Of a DNA stretch of 64,000 bases, positions 18,261 through 30,868 are shown one piece after another (within the stretch, counting starts at the first letter, position 1; the number at the start of each line of letters is the position of its first letter). The stretch is from Pontibaca salina (GTDB lineage Bacteria; Pseudomonadota; Alphaproteobacteria; Rhodobacterales; Rhodobacteraceae): assembly GCF_016307205.1 (NCBI RefSeq), contig NZ_JAEIJD010000001.1:478031-542030 (forward strand). Reading direction: 5' to 3'. Both the position numbers and the translations under genes were made by a program. The notes under the pieces were generated by a model. That model searched no databases. It was not told where the DNA came from and worked only from the letters and a program-made list of their open reading frames with translations.

Positions 18261-20423
18261 TCAAGCGGCCCCGACCGGTTCCGGCTTGGATGCGCCGCCA
18301 TCGTCAGGATCGGGTTGGTCAATCGGACCCATCGCTTCTGCAACCAGTTCGATCAGTTCCATCACACGGAAATTATCTTCGTTTCCGGTGCCCTTTACCC
18401 CATCTTCCATCATGTTCAGGCACTTGGGGCAGTTGACCACGAGCACATCCAGCCCTTCGATGGCCGAGGCCTCGGTGGCGCGCAGTTCCGCAGGTTTTTT
18501 CATCTCGGGCGGATCAGGCAACCAGATTCGACCCCCGCCCGCACCGCAACAGAACGAGTTATCGCGGTTGCGCGGCATTTCGATAAGATCCACATCCAAC
18601 TGCCCTAACACTTGGCGCGGCGGCTCCACATCCCCGTTGATGCGGCCAAGGTGGCAGGGATCGTGAAAGGTCACCCGATAATCCAGATCAACCGGCATCG
18701 CGACTTTGCCCTCACGGATCAGCCGCTCAAGCATGGAACTGGCATGCTCGATTATGTAATTGCCGCCAAATTCGGGATACTCGTTCTTCACCGTGTTGTA
18801 AGTATGCGGATCTGTTGTGACGATGGTCTTGAAGTCGCAACTGTCCAGAAGTTCGATATTCGCTTCGGCCAGCGCCTGGAACAGCCCTTCTTCGCCAACG
18901 CGGCGCACGTCATTGCCGGCGGTCTGCTCGTCCTCGTATAGGATACCGAAATCGATGCCGGCAGCGTGCAGAATACGTGCAAAGGCGACAGTCACCTTTT
19001 GCGAGCGCGGATCAAGGGACGCATAATCCCCGACATACCACAGAACGTCTACCGGCTCCTTGCGCGCATCCTTCACCTTGAAGTCCAGTTGTCGTGCCCA
19101 GCGGGGCCGCTTGCGCTTGGATTCGCTCATCGAATTGCCCGATTTCTGAAGACTTTGCAGCGTCGGCTGCAGCATCGGGTCAAATTCGCCCTCTTCGACC
19201 AGCGCGCGGCGCATTTCCACGATCATCGGCAGATGTTCGATTCCCACCGGACAGATCTCGATACAGGCGGCACATGTCCGGCAAGACCACAAGGTTTCAG
19301 GCCGGATCATGTTGGGCCCATCCCCGATCACCTGCACCGGTTCAGCGGGCATCGTGGCACCTGAAAACGTGTCCTTCGACAGTTCACGCAGGCTCAGCAC
19401 CAGATCACGGGGGGACAGCGGGTAGCCACCGGCATTGGCCGGGCAGGCCTCATGGCATTTGCCGCATTTGGTACAGGCATCAAAGTGAAGCAAATATTTG
19501 TCGCTAAAATCGCCAAGATGATTGACCCCGATATGTTCGGCGTCGACATCGGCGGATGGCATCCGGCGCTTGCCATCGGGATCGCGCGCCATCAGCGACC
19601 CCATGGCGGTAAAGATGTGCTGCACCTTGGTGTAAGGAATGAGCGCGATGAAGGTGAGCGCCAGAATCCCGTGGAACCACCACAGGCCCATGCGCAGATC
19701 ACCGCCGCCTTCTGGGCTGAGGCCGAGCCCCATCATCACATAGGAGATCACGGTACCGACCGGTGCGTGCCAGCGCACGTCCCAAACCATTGGGTCGTTC
19801 TGCAACCAGACCACCCGCGCAGCCTCAAGCAAGAACCCGGTAATGGCAATGATGATCAGCGTCCAGAGAAACGCCCAGTCTTCACGCCGATAATCCGACC
19901 GATCAAAATCGGGGTCGCCCGGCGCGCGATCGGGTCGGGTGTAATCCAGCTTGGGCAAGGCCAGCCATTTGCGGCGATACATCATGTACAGCAACCCGCC
20001 GATCAGCACGACGCCGGCCAGATCCATCACGAGCCCAAAGGCCAGATAGAACCAACCATACCAAAAACTGATCCCGAGCGGGCCCGTGATGTCATGATCC
20101 AAGGTGATGATACTGGTACCGATGAACAGCAGCACAAACCCGTAGAATATCCAGGCGTGCATCTTTCCCGTCATCTTCGAACGCCGTTTGATCGTGCGAT
20201 GCGACAGTACCGTGGCCACCATCTCGTGGAAGCGGGGCCAGAACGGCGACCATGCGCCGGAACGCACGCCGCGGCGATATTTGCGGATCTGCGCCCAGAC
20301 CCCATAGAGAAAGACGCCGATGGCGATAATTGCAATGATGTAGAATACGACCAGCATCCAGGTTGGGAAATCCTGGAACAGAATGCGTGTCACGTTCTCG
20401 GGATCGTAGTCGGAAGAAAACAT
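18261..20423 (-). CDS. Membrane-bound Fe-S oxidoreductase (DgcB/HdrD-like)
   Basis: This 720-residue protein has an N-terminal NarI-like membrane domain of about six helices (residues 20-285, including HAWIFYGFVLLFIG and WWFHGILALTFIALIPYTKVQH). Two 4Fe-4S motifs follow, CTKCGKCHEACP and CRTCAACIEICP, and then a CCG-type domain with DPCHLGR, FCCGAGGGRIW and NCPKCLNM. It resembles DgcB of dimethylglycine catabolism and heterodisulfide-reductase subunit D. By inference it takes electrons from ETF and reduces quinone. ATG 20423 with GAGGA nine bases before it is chosen; earlier in-frame starts lack spacing. Confidence 0.85.
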   Translation of the reverse strand: MFSSDYDPENVTRILFQDFPTWMLVVFYIIAIIAIGVFLYGVWAQIRKYRRGVRSGAWSPFWPRFHEMVATVLSHRTIKRRSKMTGKMHAWIFYGFVLLFIGTSIITLDHDITGPLGISFWYGWFYLAFGLVMDLAGVVLIGGLLYMMYRRKWLALPKLDYTRPDRAPGDPDFDRSDYRREDWAFLWTLIIIAITGFLLEAARVVWLQNDPMVWDVRWHAPVGTVISYVMMGLGLSPEGGGDLRMGLWWFHGILALTFIALIPYTKVQHIFTAMGSLMARDPDGKRRMPSADVDAEHIGVNHLGDFSDKYLLHFDACTKCGKCHEACPANAGGYPLSPRDLVLSLRELSKDTFSGATMPAEPVQVIGDGPNMIRPETLWSCRTCAACIEICPVGIEHLPMIVEMRRALVEEGEFDPMLQPTLQSLQKSGNSMSESKRKRPRWARQLDFKVKDARKEPVDVLWYVGDYASLDPRSQKVTVAFARILHAAGIDFGILYEDEQTAGNDVRRVGEEGLFQALAEANIELLDSCDFKTIVTTDPHTYNTVKNEYPEFGGNYIIEHASSMLERLIREGKVAMPVDLDYRVTFHDPCHLGRINGDVEPPRQVLGQLDVDLIEMPRNRDNSFCCGAGGGRIWLPDPPEMKKPAELRATEASAIEGLDVLVVNCPKCLNMMEDGVKGTGNEDNFRVMELIELVAEAMGPIDQPDPDDGGASKPEPVGAA

Positions 20424-20622
20424 CAATGCCATTCCTCGCTTTTGCGGTCGTCCGCATCTGGACACGCGACCGTCTTTTTCATTACGAGCTTAGCTCTGCC
20501 CGCTATTTCTTGCTCGTCTTCGCCGTAGTAGAACTTGGGGCTTTGCAAGGTCGTATCGTCCTGCTCTGACAATGCTTCACTTCACCAAGCCCGGTCTTAA
20601 ACACATGGTTTGCCGCATTAAG

Positions 20623-20644
20623 GTCGGGCCATTTCGGGCCCGAC
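20623..20644 (-). terminator. Hairpin after the GcvT-like gene
   Basis: A perfect 8-bp stem GTCGGGCC/GGCCCGAC encloses a 6-base loop. On the minus strand it lies 29 bases past the GcvT-like stop and about 200 bases before the Fe-S oxidoreductase start. There is no T-run, so it is probably an attenuator or transcript-stabilising element. Confidence 0.5.
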
Positions 20645-20672
20645 AGTTCAGCAACCCTTTGCAGGTGCCCCT

Positions 20673-21776
20673 TTATGAAGCACGCAACCGCTCCTTGTTT
20701 TTATCGTAGAACGGCAGATCCTCGACAGCGACCTCTGGGGCGCCAGCTTCGTTTCCGACCGTCAGCTTCGCCCCTTCGCTCACATCCGGGTCCAGACGTG
20801 CCATTGCGAGCGCTCTTTTCATCCGGTGCGAATAGGAGGGAGTGATGATCGAGCCGACCTTTTTGCCGTCGCGATACAGCTCTTCGCCACCTTCAAAAAT
20901 CGGCTTATCCGACGGGCACGAGACACCGCGGGTAAGGAACCGCTCGTTTCCTTCCTTTGCGAGAACGGCATCGCGACCGACAAAATCACCTTTGTTTTTA
21001 TCGATGGTGAACCCAAGGCCGACTTCCCAGGGGGTCGTATCCTCGTCGACGTCAAAGGGGTGGAACAACAGACCTGCTTCTACGCGGATCGGGGTGAGGC
21101 TTGCGAAGGAACCCGGCTGGATCCCGTACTGCTTGCCTTCCTCAAGAACGCTGCGCCAAATATGTGGTGCGTCTTCCGCCTTTGCATAGATCTCATAGCC
21201 ACGCTCGCCGGAATAACCAACGCGCGCAAGCAGCACGTCGCGGCCAAACAGCTTGGTCTCCATGTGCTGGAAGAACTTCAGCCCGGACACATCGCCACTG
21301 GCATTCGGGGCAAGGATATCAATCGACTTTGGTCCCTGAACCGACATCAGTTGAAGCGTGTTATCCCACTCCAGCTCAACATCCTTGCCCTTGGCGATTT
21401 CTTCGATGACTTCGCCACTGCCACCGGTGCCGATAATGTATAAGTATTCATCATCACCGGTGCAGAAGACAACGCTGTCGTCAACGACCCCGCCTTCTTC
21501 GGTCAACACACAGGTATAGGTGCCGCGGTTGGGCTTGAGCTTGGTAATGTCGCGGGTGCAGGCTTGGTCCAGTACGGCACATGCATCGGGCCCCCGAAGC
21601 CAGAGCTTGCGGAAGGCGGTGAGGTCGTACATAGCGGCGGCTTCGCGCACCGCGTCATGTTCCTGCTCACCCGTGATCCCGTCATAGCTCGCGGCCAATT
21701 TCAGGCCATTCCATTCCATGAACTCTGCGCCCAGCGCTTTATGTTCATCTTCATTTGCAAATACGCGCTTCGTCAT
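20673..21776 (-). CDS. Stand-alone GcvT-like tetrahydrofolate aminomethyltransferase
   Basis: This 367-residue protein has the full T-protein fold: an N-terminal folate-binding domain with LTEEGGVVDDSVV (the Asp pair at 99-100 matches the catalytic Asp101 region of E. coli GcvT), a YSGERGYEIY motif, and a C-terminal barrel ending VEDLPFYDKNK. ATG 21776 with AAAGGA eight bases upstream is chosen. It directly follows the dimethylamine dehydrogenase homologue. Dimethylglycine and sarcosine dehydrogenases carry such a domain fused; here it is separate. The inference is that it captures the released C1 unit as methylene-tetrahydrofolate. A DmdA-like demethylase acting on another substrate is the alternative. 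Confidence 0.85.
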   Translation of the reverse strand: MTKRVFANEDEHKALGAEFMEWNGLKLAASYDGITGEQEHDAVREAAAMYDLTAFRKLWLRGPDACAVLDQACTRDITKLKPNRGTYTCVLTEEGGVVDDSVVFCTGDDEYLYIIGTGGSGEVIEEIAKGKDVELEWDNTLQLMSVQGPKSIDILAPNASGDVSGLKFFQHMETKLFGRDVLLARVGYSGERGYEIYAKAEDAPHIWRSVLEEGKQYGIQPGSFASLTPIRVEAGLLFHPFDVDEDTTPWEVGLGFTIDKNKGDFVGRDAVLAKEGNERFLTRGVSCPSDKPIFEGGEELYRDGKKVGSIITPSYSHRMKRALAMARLDPDVSEGAKLTVGNEAGAPEVAVEDLPFYDKNKERLRAS

Positions 21777-21925
21777 ATCTTCGGTCCTTTCTTGAATCTC
21801 CGCCAATGTGAGCTGCAAAGTTAGAAGCTTTTGACTGCCTCAAGCCTCGCTTCTCGCCCGCTCCCAATTGCCGATGGGTACTGTTTAGAGTTGGCTCGAT
21901 CAGCCGGGTCATTTCGATGTGTGCG

Positions 21926-21956
21926 CCGGACGGCCGGAATTATCCCGACCGCCCGG
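21926..21956 (-). terminator. Long hairpin after the dimethylamine dehydrogenase gene
   Basis: Twelve base pairs (two of them G-U) form between 21926-21937 and 21945-21956 around a 7-base loop. In minus-strand orientation it begins about 39 bases past the dehydrogenase stop. It lacks a T-run, and could separate a highly expressed dehydrogenase message from the rest of the cluster. Confidence 0.5.
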
Positions 21957-21994
21957 ATCGCCATTATCTTGCGCAATCCAGATCGCTTCGCAGC

Positions 21995-25307
<3,313 letters not shown>

Positions 25308-27824
25308 GTGCGGGGTGCGCGTGTTCACAATCTTGATAACGTCAGCGTTGATCTGCCGCGCAACGCGCTTGTCGTTTTCACCGGAATCTCGGGGTCGGGA
25401 AAGTCCTCGCTTGCTTTCGGGACGTTGTTTGCGGAATCGCAGCGCCGTTACCTCGATTCGGTGTCACCCTACGCGCGCCGACTGATTGACCAAGTGGGTG
25501 AGCCTGATGTCGATTCGATCGACGGGCTTCCGCCAGCGGTTGCGCTCCAGCAACAGCGGGGCGCCCCATCCGCCCGCTCGTCAGTCGGAAGCGTCACGAC
25601 AATCTCCAACGGTCTGCGCATGTTGTATTCGCGGGCCGGGCAGTATCCTCCCGGCCAGCAGAATATGGACGCCGACTCGTTCTCGCCGAACACGCCTGAG
25701 GGGGCCTGTCCGCGATGTCACGGCATCGGGCGCGTGTTTGACGTGACCGAAGAGTTGCTTGTTCCGGATGACAGCAAAACGATCCGGGAGCGCGCTATCG
25801 CCGCATGGCCACCGGCGTGGCACGGGCAGAACCTGCGCGACATGCTGGTTTCATTGGGCCATGATATCGACATACCGTGGAAGGATCTGCCGCGGAAAAC
25901 CCGTGACTGGATTCTCTTTACCGACGAAACACCCACAATCCCTGTCTATGCCGGGTTGACCCCGGAAGAAACGCGCGTGGCGAAACAACGTAACCTGCCC
26001 TCCAGTTACACGGGCACCTTCACCAGCGCGCAACGTTATGTGACCCACGCATTTGCGACCACGCAAAGCCAGCGCACCAAAAACCGCGTATCGCGGTTCA
26101 TGCAGATTTCCCAATGTCCGACGTGCGACGGAAAGAAACTGAAGCGTGAAGCGCTGTCGGTAAAATTTGCTGGGCTGGATATCGGTGAGTTGTCACAGCT
26201 GGCGCTAAGCGATCTTGCCGAACGGTTGCGCGATGTCGCCAATGCAAAACCCCTAGAAAGTGACCTGCATCCGGAAAAGGCGATTGTCGCGCAGCGCATT
26301 GCCAGCGATATTCTGGCCCGTGTCGAAGCCCTTACCGCGCTCGGGCTTGGCTATTTGTCATTGGAGCGCAGTACGCCAACCTTGTCGCCAGGAGAACTGC
26401 AGCGTTTGCGGCTCGCGACACAGATCCGCTCACAATTATTCGGTGTGATCTATGTACTTGATGAGCCATCGGCTGGGCTGCATCCGTCCGACACGCAGGC
26501 ATTGCTGGACGCGCTGGATGAGCTCAAACGGGCTGGAAATTCGCTTTTTGTCGTCGAACATGATGACAGCGTTATCCGCCATGCCGACTGGATCGTCGAC
26601 ATTGGCCCCGATGCCGGAACCCATGGTGGCCGGGTTGTCTATAACGGCCCGGCAGAGGGCCTGCGCGAGGTGAAAGAATCGCATACCGGGCGCTATTTGT
26701 TTTCACCCGAATCCGGAAAAACGCGCACGCCGCGCCAGCCGACAGGTTGGCTGCAGCTGGAGGGGATAGAGCGCAACAACCTACGAGGTCTGGACGTTGA
26801 TCTTCCCCTCGGAGTGCTGACCACGGTCACCGGCGTGTCGGGGTCAGGCAAATCAAGCTTAATCAGTCAGGCGCTTGTCGAACTTCTTGGTGAGGCTCTG
26901 GGGCAGAAACAACTTGTCGAAACTGCAGACGGTGAAAGCGAGTTGCTGCAACAAGAACTCGAAACAGCCACAGGCGGACGGATTGCCGCAGGCACGGAAC
27001 ATATCCGGCGCTTGGTTACCGTCGATCAAAAACCGATTGGCCGCACGCCGCGCTCGAATCTTGCGACCTATACCGGCTTGTTCGATCACGTTCGCAGGCT
27101 GTTCGCGTCAACGCCCCATGCGAAATCACGCCGTTACGATGTTGGTCGCTTTTCGTTCAATGTCGCAAAGGGTCGTTGCCCGAACTGCGAGGGTGCGGGC
27201 TTTGTCAGTGTTGAATTGCTTTTTCTTCCCAGCGTCTATGCGCCCTGCCCTGTCTGTCATGGCCAACGCTATAATGATGAGACTCTGGAAATCACCTATC
27301 GCGACAAGAACATCGCCGAAGTGCTGGATCTGACTGTCGAGAGGGCGCATGAATTTTTTGCGGATGATCCCCCGGTCTTGCGCGCTCTTGATGCTTTGCT
27401 GCAGGTCGGTTTGGGCTATCTGCGTTTGGGTCAGCCGGCGACCGAACTTTCTGGTGGCGAAGCCCAGCGGATCAAGCTCGCAACCGAGCTGCAACGGGCC
27501 GGGCGACGCAACACGCTTTATGTTCTGGATGAACCGACCACCGGTCTGCATCCCGCTGATGTATCGATGTTAATGGACCAGCTGAATGGGCTGGTTGATG
27601 CGGGCAACTCGGTCATCATGGTCGAACACAACATGCGGGTGGCCCGAAACAGCGACTGGATTATCGACATCGGACCCGGCGCTGGCAATGCGGGCGGAAC
27701 GATCGTTGCCCAAGGCCCTCCTGCGAAAATAGCACAGTCGGAAACGAGCCTGACCGCTCCTTTTTTGCTCTCGCATTCCGGTTCTGTGAAGAAATCCGAA
27801 ATGCCCGCCGAGTGTAATGCCTGA
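25308..27824 (+). CDS. Class II (short) UvrA-like ABC ATPase
   Basis: This 838-residue protein is UvrA-like but about 100 residues shorter than UvrA. It has two ABC modules: Walker A GISGSGKSS (near residue 26) with signature LSPGELQRLRLAT and LDEPSAGLHPSD; and Walker A GVSGSGKSS (near 505) with LSGGEAQRIKLAT and LDEPTTGLHPAD. The second zinc module CPNCEGAGF...CPVCHG is present. The UvrB-binding region appears reduced. This fits the UvrA2/drug-resistance UvrA class, a DNA-damage or DNA-binding-drug tolerance function rather than the core NER protein. The GTG start is uncertain: usual N-termini carry a few residues before RGARVHNL, and no in-frame ATG exists upstream. Confidence 0.85.
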   Translation: MRGARVHNLDNVSVDLPRNALVVFTGISGSGKSSLAFGTLFAESQRRYLDSVSPYARRLIDQVGEPDVDSIDGLPPAVALQQQRGAPSARSSVGSVTTISNGLRMLYSRAGQYPPGQQNMDADSFSPNTPEGACPRCHGIGRVFDVTEELLVPDDSKTIRERAIAAWPPAWHGQNLRDMLVSLGHDIDIPWKDLPRKTRDWILFTDETPTIPVYAGLTPEETRVAKQRNLPSSYTGTFTSAQRYVTHAFATTQSQRTKNRVSRFMQISQCPTCDGKKLKREALSVKFAGLDIGELSQLALSDLAERLRDVANAKPLESDLHPEKAIVAQRIASDILARVEALTALGLGYLSLERSTPTLSPGELQRLRLATQIRSQLFGVIYVLDEPSAGLHPSDTQALLDALDELKRAGNSLFVVEHDDSVIRHADWIVDIGPDAGTHGGRVVYNGPAEGLREVKESHTGRYLFSPESGKTRTPRQPTGWLQLEGIERNNLRGLDVDLPLGVLTTVTGVSGSGKSSLISQALVELLGEALGQKQLVETADGESELLQQELETATGGRIAAGTEHIRRLVTVDQKPIGRTPRSNLATYTGLFDHVRRLFASTPHAKSRRYDVGRFSFNVAKGRCPNCEGAGFVSVELLFLPSVYAPCPVCHGQRYNDETLEITYRDKNIAEVLDLTVERAHEFFADDPPVLRALDALLQVGLGYLRLGQPATELSGGEAQRIKLATELQRAGRRNTLYVLDEPTTGLHPADVSMLMDQLNGLVDAGNSVIMVEHNMRVARNSDWIIDIGPGAGNAGGTIVAQGPPAKIAQSETSLTAPFLLSHSGSVKKSEMPAECNA

Positions 27825-27866
27825 TGCTGCCCTAAAAACGCAGGGATGAGGTGCCGATCCGAAGAC

Positions 27867-27913
27867 CCCGACATGGGTTCGAGCCTATGCTTACAGGCCG
27901 AACCCAAGTCGGG
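27867..27913. terminator. Long inverted repeat between convergent genes
   Basis: A 14-base arm (27868-27881) pairs with 27899-27912 with one mismatch, and the loop can form its own GCCT/AGGC stem. It sits between the stops of the UvrA-like gene and the exported-protein gene, so it may terminate both, although T-runs are absent. Confidence 0.5.
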
Positions 27914-27945
27914 TGTGGGGCGAAACAGCTAGGGCTGTTCACCCA

Positions 27946-29253
27946 TCATGGGCAATAGGTTCCCGGCGCGGCGAAATCCGGTCCGCGCCGGCACTCGAAT
28001 GCGCGCGCTGCAGAGAGTGACGGCGCACTGCCTGCACCGGCTGAAAATGCCGAAAGCCTCTGCCAGATGGCGCCGACAGAGTCGTCCATCATCGCACCTT
28101 CGCGAATTGCCGCATCGAGATTGGTGTCCTGCCCCAGATTCTGTTCGATGATGATTTCGACAAATGGGCTTGGAGCATGGGAACCTTCGCGCGGCTCATA
28201 GCTGAAGTCGCGGGTCAGGCTGTCGATGGCTGCGGCCGGAGTGAGAAGGCCATCGCGCTGGGTCGGATAAGGCCTTCCTGCGTCGGGGTGCGGGGCGGTC
28301 GTGCCATCCCACGACGGCACCGCATCCTCAATTACCGACCCCAAAACCAGGCAATTGCTGGTGAAACACATCCGAGCCTGCGCCTCTGAATCTAAGATTT
28401 CGCTCCGTGAGGCCGCCAGAATATCGGCTTTGTGTCCCTGAAGCGAGCGCGTCGCCAAACGCCAGGAAACATGCGGCCCTACGCCAAAATCGGCAGGTGG
28501 CGCAACGTTTTCTGCTCCGATGTCTTGGACAAGCGCGTCCCTGATCACAGGGCCGAGGTTGAAACGGTCAATCTGAACCAGACTGACCGGCACCGGGCTG
28601 GCCGCCGGGGGTGCGTCAACCATTTCCTGCGCATAAGTTACCCGATAGCGGACCCGCTCCAGAACATTGTCTGCGGCCTCAAGCGTCAGGATGCCCTTGA
28701 CGAAAGGATTGAGCGCCCCGCTCGGCAAGAATACCGAGTTTGGATTGCTTGGCGTTAACTGCCGCTCAATAAGGTCATTCAAGACAGTGACATCTTGAAC
28801 TTCATATCCTGCCTCCGCGATAAACCGCTCCCAAATTGCTGCGCTCGCCCCGCTCTCAGGGCTGGCCTGCTGGTTCGCTACAACAGGAGTGGGTTGAGCA
28901 TTCCACGTCTCTCTGCCCAAACCGGTTTCGCCAACATAGGCCCAAGTCCCCTCCCAGCCCGCCTCGGTACGGTTCATCTGGATAACGCCCGAAACGCTGG
29001 TGTCCGAACCGTAAGCCGCCGAAAGCGTCTCACCCTCGACGATGCCGATCCCGGTGAATGTATCACGCTCGATCCGCCAGGTAAGGTCATAGATAGCGCC
29101 GACCGGTTCAATCGTGATCTCGCCGTGATAGGTGCCGCCATGTGGATTCGTCCCGGTCAGGGAGTAGGTCCCGTTCGGGTCTGCGATAGCAGGCAGAGCC
29201 CACCCAATCAGGGCTGCAATGGTCGCTGTAATTTTCCAAGGTCTCAAATCCAT
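27946..29253 (-). CDS. Exported protein of unknown function
   Basis: This 435-residue protein was not recognised. It has a signal peptide (MDLRPWKITATIAALIGWAL, cleavage probably after PAIA). A beta-rich N-terminal segment of about 80 residues follows (GTYSLTGTNPHGGTYHGEI, YDLTWRIERDTFTG, GVIQMNRTEAGWEGTW) that looks like a lipocalin- or avidin-type barrel. The C-terminal part is mixed alpha/beta and has two nearby Cys pairs (MCFTSNC, and FECRRG...TYCP at the very end) that could form disulfides in the periplasm. No motif for catalysis was seen. It is isolated between the UvrA-like gene (convergent) and a non-coding stretch. Confidence 0.7.
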   Translation of the reverse strand: MDLRPWKITATIAALIGWALPAIADPNGTYSLTGTNPHGGTYHGEITIEPVGAIYDLTWRIERDTFTGIGIVEGETLSAAYGSDTSVSGVIQMNRTEAGWEGTWAYVGETGLGRETWNAQPTPVVANQQASPESGASAAIWERFIAEAGYEVQDVTVLNDLIERQLTPSNPNSVFLPSGALNPFVKGILTLEAADNVLERVRYRVTYAQEMVDAPPAASPVPVSLVQIDRFNLGPVIRDALVQDIGAENVAPPADFGVGPHVSWRLATRSLQGHKADILAASRSEILDSEAQARMCFTSNCLVLGSVIEDAVPSWDGTTAPHPDAGRPYPTQRDGLLTPAAAIDSLTRDFSYEPREGSHAPSPFVEIIIEQNLGQDTNLDAAIREGAMMDDSVGAIWQRLSAFSAGAGSAPSLSAARAFECRRGPDFAAPGTYCP

Positions 29254-29736
29254 TCTCCAATTCCTCGTCGGAGCTGCTTCAATGTCTTTTGCAAAGCGCC
29301 ACCTCGAACTTGCCTTAGCGTAAAGAAATTCGCAAAGAATACTGCGGGATGACTTTGCTAACCTATCGCACAGCTTTGGTCTTGTACGTCAGCGCCGGTC
29401 CCCGGCGGGCTTTCGGTCTTTGCCGCGATATTGACGCCCTGCCACTGGAGCCCGCGTTCGACTGGTTCGGAAGTCAACTCTTCCGGTGTTGATGCTTTTT
29501 TGCGATTTTGACCACGATATTACAATGCCGTGTTCGGCTGCACCCCGTCTGTTTGAATGGGATGCTGAATGTTTCGGCATACTCGTGAAATGATGACCTT
29601 GTTTATCAATTGCTGTTACGCGCGCGGGGCGCCGCAGGCGGCGTGTGATCAACCGGCAAGGCGCTAAGTGCCTCCAGCGCTTGTGCTCACAAATACGCGC
29701 GGCCCGACAAACCGGGGCTTGTCTGGGCCTGATTGA
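29254..29736. other. Intergenic stretch without a recognised gene
   Basis: These 483 bases lie between the exported-protein gene and the PRC-barrel-like gene. An 87-codon frame at 29389-29652 on the minus strand has a composition unlike a protein (Arg-rich, no conserved pattern) and no good ribosome site. No RNA gene was recognised. Confidence 0.5.
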
Positions 29737-30024
29737 TCAGCGGCCCAGATTGAGCAGATTCTCCAGATTGGTGCGCGCATAAAGGACCCCCCGATTATTT
29801 CGGATGAAACTCAACCGGGCAAGGTCCAAGGTGAGAGACCCCTTGGGAATACCACGGACGCCGCCGGTCTGCAGATCGACGGTGGTATTCGCTTCGTCTC
29901 GGTGGACACGAGTGATCTTGCCGAGGGGCTGCTCCACCTCTGCAAGGCCATAGACCTGAACGCCCTCCAAGTTTTCCGTGTTCAAGTCGTCCGGTGGTAT
30001 CGAAGAATTTGCCGGATGTGTCAT
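29737..30024 (-). CDS. PRC-barrel-like small protein
   Basis: This 95-residue protein starts at ATG with a strong AGGAGG eight bases upstream. After a flexible N-terminus it has VQVYGLAEVEQPLGKITRVHRDEANTTVDLQTGG, then GIPKGSLTLDLARLSF, the alternating strand pattern of PRC-barrel proteins. It ends in a short segment, YARTNLENLLNLGR. Family knowledge: PRC barrels occur in photosynthetic reaction-centre H subunits, RimM and many stress-related small proteins; no particular role can be given. It lies 110 bases downstream of cobF on the same strand. Confidence 0.65.
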   Translation of the reverse strand: MTHPANSSIPPDDLNTENLEGVQVYGLAEVEQPLGKITRVHRDEANTTVDLQTGGVRGIPKGSLTLDLARLSFIRNNRGVLYARTNLENLLNLGR

Positions 30025-30133
30025 AACGAGCCTCCTGTTGGATCAAGGCGGTGCTTTGAGGGGTAACGCCAGCCATCATGGCCGGTTCCCGTGCTCAGCG
30101 CCTGCGCCCAGGCGGATTTCGTTATGCGCAACC

Positions 30134-30868
30134 TCAGGGCATGGGCCGCAGCATGTAAGTGTCCATGATCCAGCCATGGCGCGCCCGCGCCTGTGCGCGG
30201 GCCGCGATGATACGCGCCGCCGCCGCCTTTAACGAACCGCTGTCGAGGATCTGCTCGGGCATCCCCAGGAACGCCCCCCACCAGATGTGCAGGTCGCGTT
30301 CTGTGAGCGATTGGAAACTGCAGGCGCCATCAAGCATCACCACCACGGTTTCGGCCCCATCCGGCCAGCCATGATCGCGCAGCCGCCGCCCCGTGGTGAC
30401 GACAACAGCCCCGTTTATGGTGTTGAATGGAATGGCATGGGCCGAGGTCAGTGCCTGCAACGCCGTGATGCCGGGCACCACCCGCAAAGATGGCTTTGGC
30501 TCCAGACGGTCGGCAATCCGCAAGGTGCTGTCGTAAAGCCCCGGATCGCCCCAGACCATGATCGCAACCGGTCCGTGCGGCGCATCTTTCAGCGCGGCCT
30601 GCCAGCGCCGGGCGATTTCATCGTGCCAAAGCCCCACACGGATCTGGTAAGGTAGGCTTTCGTCGCGCTCGGGCATGTCGAATTCGATGATCTTGGCGGT
30701 TACGTCGGCATGGCGCAGGATTGCGTGGCGCAAATGGGCCAGATCCTCCTTGCCTTTGCCCTTGCGTGGTATCAGCACGCAGGCCGCATCTTTTAGGGCC
30801 TGCATCCCTTCCAGCGTCAGATGGCTGGGATTTCCGGTGCCGATGCCGATCAGCCAGAGTTCAGTCAA
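30134..30868 (-). CDS. cobF: Precorrin-6A synthase (deacetylating) CobF
   Basis: This 244-residue tetrapyrrole methylase starts TELWLIGIGTGNPSHLT, with the glycine-rich SAM-binding loop. The segment VMVWGDPGLYDST matches the second family motif, and the acetate-releasing C1-methyltransferase CobF is the best fit in the aerobic route. The start is TTG at 30868, eight bases inside the end of cobA (TTGACTGA), so translation is coupled; no ATG fits. Family knowledge: it methylates C-1 of precorrin-5 with loss of acetate. It is the last cob gene of the minus-strand operon. Confidence 0.85.
   Translation of the reverse strand: MTELWLIGIGTGNPSHLTLEGMQALKDAACVLIPRKGKGKEDLAHLRHAILRHADVTAKIIEFDMPERDESLPYQIRVGLWHDEIARRWQAALKDAPHGPVAIMVWGDPGLYDSTLRIADRLEPKPSLRVVPGITALQALTSAHAIPFNTINGAVVVTTGRRLRDHGWPDGAETVVVMLDGACSFQSLTERDLHIWWGAFLGMPEQILDSGSLKAAAARIIAARAQARARHGWIMDTYMLRPMP

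Noticed and set aside
29389..29652. 87-codon minus-strand frame upstream of the exported-protein gene
   Set aside because: Arg-rich random-looking composition, no ribosome site, no recognisable family.
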